Shown here one piece after another: positions 1 to 5,987 of a DNA stretch of 5,987 nt (position 1 is its first letter; each line of letters starts with the position of its first letter). Source of the stretch: Caldilinea sp. (GTDB lineage: Bacteria > Chloroflexota > Anaerolineae > Caldilineales > Caldilineaceae); contig JANWYX010000434.1 of NCBI GenBank assembly GCA_025055055.1, forward strand, positions 1 through 5,987. Reading direction: 5' to 3'. The translations under genes and the position numbers were made by a program. The notes under the pieces are model-generated. The model searched no databases and was not told the origin of the DNA. It worked only from the letters and a program-made list of their open reading frames with translations.

Positions 1-1389
1 ACGCCTGCTGTAACCGCTACGAAAGTGGACGAAATTCCTTATGACTTTACGCGCAAGCGCTTGAGCGTAGTTATTGAGGAGCAAGGCCGACAGCGCCTGA
101 TCTGCAAAGGCGCCTTGGAAACTGTGTTGGCCGTGTGCACACACGCGGCCGACGCCGATACACAGACGCCATTGACGCCGGCCATCGTGCAGGAAATCCA
201 AACCGAGTTTGCAGCGTGGAGTGCACAGGGGTATCGTGTCTTAGGTGTGGCGGAAAAGATGATAGCGTCTCCCAAGACGAGCTATGACCGCACTGACGAG
301 GCCGATCTGACGCTGTTGGGCTTCTTGCTATTTTTCGATCCACCCAAACCGGGCGTTAAAGAAACGATCGAGCGGCTCAAAGCACTGGGCGTGCGTTTGA
401 AAATCATCACCGGCGACAACAAACTGGCGGCGCGTCACATCGCTGAAACGCTGGGATGGTCCGAGCCCATCATTCTCACCGGCGCCGACCTGGATCGATT
501 GCGCGATGAAGCCTTGTGGGTTCAAGCCGAACAGACCGACATCTTCGCAGAGGTTGATCCAAACGAGAAAGAGCGCATTATTCTTGCGCTCAAGAAAACG
601 CGTCACGTCGTCGGGTATATAGGTGACGGCATCAACGACGCCCCCTCCTTGCACAGCGCCGATGTGAGCATCTCCGTGGCGAACGCAGTGGACGTCGCCC
701 GCGAGGCCGCCGATTTCGTCCTGCTCAAACAAGATTTGACCGTTCTGGCAGACGGAATTGTAGAAGGACGCAAGACGTTCGCCAACACGCTCAAATACAT
801 CTTTATGGCGGTGAGCGCCAATTTCGGCAATATGTTCAGCGTGGCCGGGGCTTCGCTCTTTTTGCCCTATTTACCTCTCTTGCCAAAACAAATTTTGCTG
901 TTGAATTTCCTCACCGACCTCCCGGAGATGACCATTTCCACCGACAACGTGGATGAGGCATGGATTCAAAAGCCGCATCGCTGGAACATCGATTTCATCC
1001 GTCATTTCATGTTGATCTTCGGGCCGTTGAGCTCGATTTTCGATTACATGACCTTCGCTGTTCTGCTTTGGGGCTTGCGCCTGCCGGAGGCGTCCTTTCA
1101 AACCGGCTGGTTTTGGGAATCCGTGATTTCGGCGCTGCTCGTCGTTTTTGTTCTCCGCACGCAGTTGCCTTTCTATCGGAGTCATCCCAGCCCACTGATG
1201 CTCAGCGTGAGCTTTCTCGTCATCGTCTTTGCAATTGCTCTGCCCTATTCACCCCTTGCAGGGGTTTTTGGATTCACCCCGCCGCCGGCGTCGGCGCTGC
1301 CCTGGATCGCCGGCATCGTCGGCCTTTATATGATCTCCGCCGAATGGGTCAAACACCGGTTTTACCGAACCTGGAAGGAGAGAATCTAA
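1..1389 (+). CDS. P3B-type (MgtA-like) magnesium-translocating P-type ATPase, C-terminal part, 5' end outside the window
   Basis: This is the C-terminal half of a membrane cation pump that uses ATP to move a cation, probably Mg2+ into the cell. The frame is open to base 1, so the gene begins upstream; the GTG at 25 lies inside the protein and is not a start. Visible parts in order: the nucleotide-binding domain with VDEIPYDFTRKRLSVV and the KGA motif (Lys codon at 106); the P domain with TGDN (409-420) and the hinge motif GDGINDAP (622-645); then about six membrane helices to the C-terminus (M5 to M10). The phosphorylated DKTGT motif and the first four helices are missing because they lie upstream. 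The pattern matches E. coli MgtA, including FxDPP, DxAREAAD, FANxLKYI, FGPxSSIFD and IALPxSPLA. The M6 segment reads NFLTDLPEM (904-930) where MgtA, as I recall it, has NLLYDVSQ; the membrane Asp is kept. Closely followed by a transporter remnant with a 5-base gap. Family call strong; ion specificity inferred. Confidence 0.93.
   Translation, partial: TPAVTATKVDEIPYDFTRKRLSVVIEEQGRQRLICKGALETVLAVCTHAADADTQTPLTPAIVQEIQTEFAAWSAQGYRVLGVAEKMIASPKTSYDRTDEADLTLLGFLLFFDPPKPGVKETIERLKALGVRLKIITGDNKLAARHIAETLGWSEPIILTGADLDRLRDEALWVQAEQTDIFAEVDPNEKERIILALKKTRHVVGYIGDGINDAPSLHSADVSISVANAVDVAREAADFVLLKQDLTVLADGIVEGRKTFANTLKYIFMAVSANFGNMFSVAGASLFLPYLPLLPKQILLLNFLTDLPEMTISTDNVDEAWIQKPHRWNIDFIRHFMLIFGPLSSIFDYMTFAVLLWGLRLPEASFQTGWFWESVISALLVVFVLRTQLPFYRSHPSPLMLSVSFLVIVFAIALPYSPLAGVFGFTPPPASALPWIAGIVGLYMISAEWVKHRFYRTWKERI
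1375..1382 (+). promoter_or_regulatory. Ribosome binding site for the ORF starting at 1395
   Basis: AAGGAGAG lies in the last codons of the upstream ATPase gene, 12 bases before the ATG at 1395. It supports ATG 1395 as the original start, even though the reading frame stays open upstream to 960. It suggests that the vit-type gene was translated from the same transcript as the ATPase. Confidence 0.55.
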
Positions 1390-1667
1390 ACAACATGCCG
1401 GCCATTCCGCACATTGAATATCACTTCAACGCCACCGCCGCCGTGCGCAACATTGTCATCGGTATGTCCGACGGCCTCACCGTTCCTTTTGCCCTGGCGG
1501 CCGGAATTTCCGGCGCAGGTGCTGCAACGAATCTTGTTGTCGCAGCCGGGTTGGCGGAGATCGCCGCCGGCGCCATCCCCATGGGGCTTGGCAGCTACCT
1601 GGCCGCCCGCACCGATCAGGAGCATTATGAAAAGGAGCCCCGACGAGAAGTGGATGAAACGTTGCAA

Positions 1668-2091
1668 GCCAATTGCGTGCGCGCTTCCAATCGGCCCAAT
1701 CGATGGCGAGTTTCGGCCATGGTGGCGCCTGCGCTGGAAATGGCCTTCCCTTTGCTTATGACTTTTTATACGGTCGGACAACATGTCTTGCATCTCTCTC
1801 TAGTCCAACAACAGACGGTCTCATTTGCGGCCTTTGTTTTCATCGGCCAGGGCACGCCTCTATCTGATGCGCGAGCAACACCACTTTTGGAGATCGCGCC
1901 TCGGCGAAACCATGATGACGGTTTCCGGCGTTGCCGTTTTGGCAGGCGTTTTGTCGGCGACGTTCGGCGTCTTCATGGCGCCGATTCCTTTCTGGGTGAC
2001 AATGGCGTTGCTCCTGAGCATCGCTGCAACTCTGATTGCGCTGGATTTTCTGAAAGTCCGGCTCTTTGCCATGGCGCATCTTCACGGTTAA
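1668..2091 (+). pseudogene. Remnant of a P3A plasma-membrane proton-efflux P-type ATPase (C-terminal region only), frameshifted
   Basis: The segment encodes what looks like the last membrane helices (about M7 to M10) of a P3A H+-ATPase of the archaeal and bacterial type. In the first frame (codons in step with 1395) it reads VRASNRPNRWRVS, FYTVGQHVLHLSL, and FVFIGQGT ending at 1856. Skipping one base (C at 1857 or 1858) brings in LYLMREQHHFWRSR from 1858 in the second frame, then GVFMAPIPFW, LDFLKVRLF and a stop at 2089-2091. The join GQGT-LYLMRE fits the family pattern without gap, as I recall those proteins, which is why I place a single-base insertion there. All ATPase catalytic domains are missing, and there is no start of its own; the left edge, about 1660-1675, is a junction with vit sequence. 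The two frames abut exactly at the point where the homology passes between them. The call rests on remembered family sequences, not on a search. A sequencing or assembly error could explain the frameshift. Confidence 0.7.
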
Positions 2092-2118
2092 CAGAACCTG
2101 TTTCTTCAGCAGACTTTT

Positions 2119-2126
2119 GGAAAGAG
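2119..2126 (+). promoter_or_regulatory. Weak ribosome binding site for the KbaZ-like gene
   Basis: GGAAAGAG sits 7 bases before the ATG at 2134. It is an imperfect Shine-Dalgarno match but well placed. An in-frame stop at 2089-2091 limits any earlier start, and no ATG or GTG lies in that frame between the stop and 2134. Confidence 0.4.
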
Positions 2127-2133
2127 CATAGCG

Positions 2134-3360
<1,227 letters not shown>

Positions 3361-3378
3361 GACAGCGGAAAGGCGCTT

Positions 3379-4425
3379 TCACAGCGGGTTCCAGCGCAAC
3401 GACAACGCCGTCGCCAACACGCTCAGCAGCGCGCCTACGCCGGCGAAGAGCGCGCCGATCTCGGTCGTCTCATAACGGGTGATCAGGTAGGTGGGCAGGT
3501 CAAAGAAGGCGTTGTGCAGTTCGGCGGCGCTTTCGGCCGAATAGTATTCGCCGCCGGTTATTTCGGCGATGGCGATGAGCGTCTCTTCATCGATGCCGCG
3601 GCGGAAACCCCCTCCTCCACCGCCGAAGCCCATTCCGCCGCCAAAGAAAGGTTCATAACCGCCGAAGGGGCCGCAATCCATCTGTCCACCCTGTGCAGTG
3701 CCAAAGCCGATGGTGTAGACGCGCACGCCGCGCGCTACCGCCTGTCGTGCAGCCTCCAACGGCGGCGGTCCGGCGTTGGAGGCGCCGTCGGTAAGCAGAA
3801 CGATGATGCTGGGCGCATATGCGCCCGGGATGACAGGCGTAGGCGAAGGGTCGCTGCTCCGACGTTGAGAAGGTGCAACGTTGGGGTCCACTTCGGCGAT
3901 GGCGTCGAGTGACTCTAGAATGGCGCTGCCCACCGCCGTGCGTCGGCCGGTGAGCAAGCTTTGGATGACGTCGCGCAGCACGCGCTTATCGGCGGTTGGT
4001 GGGTGCACCATCTCTGCAAAGCCGGCGAAGGCCACCACCCCGATCTGCGTGCCCGGCGGCTGGCTTTCGATGAATTCGATGGCCGCAGCCTTGGCGGCTT
4101 GAAATCGATTGGGAGGGATGTCGGTGGAGCACATGCTGCGCGAGACGTCGATGGCGAGAATAATCGTCGTTTGATTGGTGGGCATGGCGACGACAGCCAC
4201 CGGTCGGCTCATGGCGATGACCAGGCAGACGACGGCGGTCAACAGCAAGGCAAAGGGGAGATGACGCCGCCAGAGCGACTGTTTCGGCAAAGCCGGCTTT
4301 AGCAGCGAAAGGCTGGAAAAGCGCACCGTGAAGCGTCGCCTTCGTCGCAACATCCACCAATATCCATAGATCGCCGGCGGGATCAGCGCCAGCAGCGCCA
4401 AAAACCACGGCCAGAGCAGCGTCAT
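3379..4425 (-). CDS. Membrane-anchored vWA-domain protein, BatA/BatB-like (second of a tandem pair), with a glycine-rich loop
   Basis: A 348-residue membrane protein. Residues 3 to 24 form a first helix followed by RRRRR, which suggests that the following loop is cytoplasmic. A second helix is at 56-77, the vWA domain lies at about 86-310, and a C-terminal helix at about 323-342. The vWA domain would then face outside the cytoplasm. Its MIDAS metal site is complete: DVSRS (Asp93, Ser95, Ser97), Thr163, and Asp213 in LLTDG. A Pro/Ser insert (SDPSPTPVIP, 191-200) precedes the strand carrying Asp213. Residues about 246-277 form an unusual Gly/Phe-rich loop with one Cys (251). ATG 4425 is supported by a strong ribosome binding site five bases upstream. 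It follows its paralog in the same direction with a 46-base gap, as in Bat operons (MoxR, DUF58, BatA, BatB). Bat proteins are linked to aerotolerance or envelope stress in some bacteria, but their molecular role is unclear. No TPR repeats are seen. The gene ends 18 bases from the convergent KbaZ-like gene. Confidence 0.85.
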   Translation of the reverse strand: MTLLWPWFLALLALIPPAIYGYWWMLRRRRRFTVRFSSLSLLKPALPKQSLWRRHLPFALLLTAVVCLVIAMSRPVAVVAMPTNQTTIILAIDVSRSMCSTDIPPNRFQAAKAAAIEFIESQPPGTQIGVVAFAGFAEMVHPPTADKRVLRDVIQSLLTGRRTAVGSAILESLDAIAEVDPNVAPSQRRSSDPSPTPVIPGAYAPSIIVLLTDGASNAGPPPLEAARQAVARGVRVYTIGFGTAQGGQMDCGPFGGYEPFFGGGMGFGGGGGGFRRGIDEETLIAIAEITGGEYYSAESAAELHNAFFDLPTYLITRYETTEIGALFAGVGALLSVLATALSLRWNPL

Positions 4426-4430
4426 TTTGC

Positions 4431-4436
4431 ACCTCC
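4431..4436 (-). promoter_or_regulatory. Strong ribosome binding site of the second vWA gene
   Basis: On the minus strand this reads GGAGGT, ending five bases before the ATG at 4425. It is the best Shine-Dalgarno match in the window and fixes the start. It suggests that the second vWA gene is translated independently despite sharing an operon with the first. Confidence 0.75.
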
Positions 4437-4471
4437 ATCTTCTTGGGCGGGCGGAACAACGTTATCGCAAT

Positions 4472-5479
4472 TTACGGCGCCCGTCCAAACCACAACATCG
4501 ATAGAAGACCTCCACTCAAAAGGAACAGCATGGCGAGGCCGGCGAACAGCGCCGTGATTTCGGTGCGCTCCGGCTTCACGACGAGCTCCAGTTCGAGCGC
4601 CTCGTAGATGGCGCTCAACTCTTCCTCGGTCTGGGCATTGTAGTACGCGCCGGCCGTCATCTCCGCAATCGTCCGGAGCGTAGCCTCATCGAGCCGCGTA
4701 TGATAGGTGAGGCCATCGATCACGATATTGACACCCGCAGGGCTGCCGACGCCGACGGTGTAGATGCGCACCCCTCGATCGGCCGCAATCTGCGCTGCCT
4801 CCAGAGGGTCGGGCGGGGCCGTGTTTTCGCCGTCGCTGAGCAGCACAATGGCGGCGGACGCATAACTTCCCGGCGGCGCAGGCGTCGGCGTCGGAGTGGG
4901 TGTGGGCGTGAGGTTGCTGTAGACGGCCCCGCTCGGTTCCGGCGTGGCGAAGATCGTGTTGAGCGCAGTGAGGATGCCAGAGGCCAGCGAAGTGCCGCGT
5001 TCCGGCTGGAGGCGTTGCAATGTGGCCAACACCGCAGCGCGGTCGGTGGTCGGCGGCTGCACGGTGAAGCCGCTTTCACTGAACGCCACCACGCCCACCT
5101 GCACGCCGGCCGGCTGCCGCTCGACGAACTCCATGGCGGCCATACGGGCCGCTTCCATGCGATTGGGCTTGAGGTCTTCTGCGGCCATGCTGCCCGACAC
5201 ATCGAAGGCCAACAACACCACGCCTTCGACGCGCGGGAGACGAAGCTGCGCCTCCGGCCGCGCCAGCGCCAGACAGAGCAGGAGCACGCCTACAAATGCG
5301 AGTGCATAGGGAAGGTGCCGTCGCCGGCCCGGCGCTTGTCCGGCCGTGTTCTGCACGAGGCCCAGCGCCCCGCGCGCGGCCAACAGCTGCGCCCTTCGCC
5401 GTTGTGCGCGCAGATAGCCCAACACCAGCAACGGCGTCGCCAGCAGACTCAGCAAGGCGTAGGGCCAGATGAAACTCAT
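4472..5479 (-). CDS. Membrane-anchored vWA-domain protein, BatA-like (first of a tandem pair), with a Thr-Pro repeat insert
   Basis: A 335-residue membrane protein with the same plan as its downstream neighbour. Helix 1 is at about 4-22 followed by RAQRRR, helix 2 at 57-73, a vWA domain at about 86-300, and a C-terminal helix at about 308-330. The MIDAS site is complete: DVSGS (Asp93, Ser95, Ser97), Thr163 in RGTS, and Asp216 in LLSDGENT. Both paralogs carry Asp93 and Thr163 at identical numbers and share HLPYAL or HLPFAL, GVVAF, and TEITALFAG or TEIGALFAG, so they arose by duplication. Between Thr163 and Asp216 sits a repeat of five Thr-Pro pairs (191-200) followed by APPGSYAS. Such linkers are common in exported proteins of Chloroflexota. 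The residues matching the partner's Gly-rich loop are short here (SPAGVNIVIDGL). The ATG at 5479 follows the DUF58 stop by 18 bases, with only a weak GAAAG-type ribosome site, which suggests coupled translation. Probable role: metal-dependent protein binding at the outer face of the membrane within a MoxR/Bat-type system; the partner is unknown. Confidence 0.87.
   Translation of the reverse strand: MSFIWPYALLSLLATPLLVLGYLRAQRRRAQLLAARGALGLVQNTAGQAPGRRRHLPYALAFVGVLLLCLALARPEAQLRLPRVEGVVLLAFDVSGSMAAEDLKPNRMEAARMAAMEFVERQPAGVQVGVVAFSESGFTVQPPTTDRAAVLATLQRLQPERGTSLASGILTALNTIFATPEPSGAVYSNLTPTPTPTPTPAPPGSYASAAIVLLSDGENTAPPDPLEAAQIAADRGVRIYTVGVGSPAGVNIVIDGLTYHTRLDEATLRTIAEMTAGAYYNAQTEEELSAIYEALELELVVKPERTEITALFAGLAMLFLLSGGLLSMLWFGRAP
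4880..4909 (-). repeat. Thr-Pro codon repeat (five TP units) inside the first vWA gene
   Basis: Ten consecutive codons encode alternating Thr and Pro, with mixed codons (ACG or ACA or ACT for Thr, CCC or CCG or CCT for Pro). The mixed codons suggest that the protein sequence is kept by selection and not by recent slippage alone. It lies in a loop of the vWA domain between the MIDAS Thr and the strand with the last MIDAS Asp. Confidence 0.8.
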
Positions 5480-5497
5480 GATGATCGTTCTTTCAAG

Positions 5498-5987
5498 TCA
5501 ACGATGGCGCCGACGCTGCTTGCGCAACGCTGCAAAGCGCACAATTGCTTGTACCAAATCCTCTTGCGTGGAAAGCGCAAGCGGCTCGACGCTTGCGCGC
5601 CGAAAGAGCTCTGCAAGCTCCGCCTCGCGCTGACGGGCGAGCGCCTCATAGGCCTGCCGAAAACGCCGATCGCTCGTGTCCACCGTCACCTGCTCGCCTG
5701 TTTCTGCGTCCTGCAAAACAAGCAATCCGACGTCTGGCAGCTCCCGCTCGCACGGGTCCCAAAGGCGGATCGTCAACACTTCATGGCGGCGGCTCAGCAG
5801 CTTGAGCGGACGCTCCCATCCCGCCGCGCTGATAAAATCCGACACTCCGAAAAGCAACGAGCGCTGCTTAATGACATTGAGCGCGTTGGTGAGCAAGACA
5901 GAAAGGTCGGTGAACGGCGCGGCAGGTAACCTGGGCTGCTTCAGCAGCTCGTTGATCAGCCGGAGCACTTGCCGACGCCCGCCGCCT
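5498..5987 (-). CDS. DUF58-domain protein, C-terminal part, 5' end outside the window
   Basis: The frame is open to the right edge (first full codons read GGGRRQVLRLINELL), so the GTG at 5968 is internal and the gene starts beyond the window. About 163 residues are present. They match the C-terminal half of DUF58 proteins, which are soluble and related to the vWA fold: TDLSVLLTNAL, the central LLFGVSDFIS (a strand ending in Ser-Asp), WERPLKLLSRRHEV, IRLWDPCERELPDVG, DTSDRRFRQAY, and a basic tail (RKQRRRHR). DUF58 genes typically follow a MoxR AAA+ ATPase gene and precede vWA genes, which is what the downstream pair shows here. The gap to the next gene is 18 bases, so co-transcription is likely. 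The molecular role of DUF58 is unknown; a role as adaptor or target of the MoxR ATPase is usually proposed. No membrane segment is seen in the visible part. Confidence 0.87.
   Translation of the reverse strand, partial: GGGRRQVLRLINELLKQPRLPAAPFTDLSVLLTNALNVIKQRSLLFGVSDFISAAGWERPLKLLSRRHEVLTIRLWDPCERELPDVGLLVLQDAETGEQVTVDTSDRRFRQAYEALARQREAELAELFRRASVEPLALSTQEDLVQAIVRFAALRKQRRRHR

Noticed and set aside
328..732. 134-codon minus-strand ORF inside the ATPase gene
   Set aside because: Antisense to the conserved TGDN and GDGINDAP region; no independent support.
960..1394. Upstream extension of the chimeric frame into the ATPase gene
   Set aside because: It is a +2 shadow of the well-supported ATPase; the ribosome site at 1375-1382 and the VIT-like N-terminus place the start at ATG 1395.
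2066..2093. TTGCCA / TTAACA as a promoter for the KbaZ-like gene
   Set aside because: The -10 box matches only two of six consensus bases and the spacer is 16; this is chance-level in such sequence.
3362..3387. Possible terminator between the convergent genes: GAAAG-GCG-CTTTC hairpin (3368-3380) and a 7-base ACAGCGG repeat
   Set aside because: The stem is only 5 pairs, mostly A-T, with no T run on either strand, and it overlaps the vWA stop codon. Too weak to call.
4700..5929. A 409-codon plus-strand ORF opposite the DUF58 and first vWA genes
   Set aside because: It lies antisense to two genes with clear family motifs, and its product is rich in Arg, His and Gln without recognisable domains. 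Long antisense ORFs are common in GC-rich DNA.
5966..5968. GTG as the start of the DUF58 gene
   Set aside because: The frame continues to the window edge with family-like residues, and the visible protein lacks the N-terminal half of DUF58 proteins.

Overview
This is a GC-rich bacterial window with two gene groups that converge near position 3370. Tightly packed genes and a Thr-Pro repeat linker in a surface-facing protein would suit a Chloroflexota-like (Anaerolineae or Caldilineae type) bacterium. That assignment is a low-confidence inference from sequence style; no marker gene is present.

Left part, plus strand (1-2141): the window opens inside a P3B-type (MgtA/MgtB-like, magnesium-translocating) P-type ATPase, which ends at 1389. 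Six bases later an ORF starts as a clear VIT1/CCC1-family Fe/Mn transporter. After about 90 residues it turns into the C-terminal membrane region of a different P-type ATPase, of the P3A plasma-membrane proton-efflux kind. That tail then changes frame by one base near 1857 and runs to a stop at 2089-2091. I read 1395-2091 as a scar: a deletion or rearrangement joined the 5' end of a vit gene to the 3' end of a proton-pump gene, and a frameshift followed or accompanied it. An assembly artefact is the main alternative.

Middle, plus strand (2134-3360): one intact gene for a divergent GatZ/KbaZ-family protein (class II tagatose-bisphosphate aldolase non-catalytic subunit family). No catalytic GatY/KbaY partner is in the window.

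Right part, minus strand (5987 down to 3379): the 3' end of a DUF58 gene followed by two tandem membrane-anchored von Willebrand factor A (vWA) proteins, both with intact MIDAS metal-binding motifs. DUF58-vWA-vWA is the order of the Bat (aerotolerance) or MoxR-associated operon. A MoxR AAA+ ATPase would be expected just beyond the right edge. The two vWA proteins are clear tandem paralogs whose main differences lie in a proline-rich insert and a glycine-rich loop.

No tRNA, rRNA, CRISPR array, insertion sequence or convincing terminator was seen. No intergenic gap exceeds about 50 bases. I do not see strong evidence for an undescribed system; the best leads are the transporter chimera, the divergent solitary KbaZ-like enzyme and the loop divergence between the vWA paralogs.
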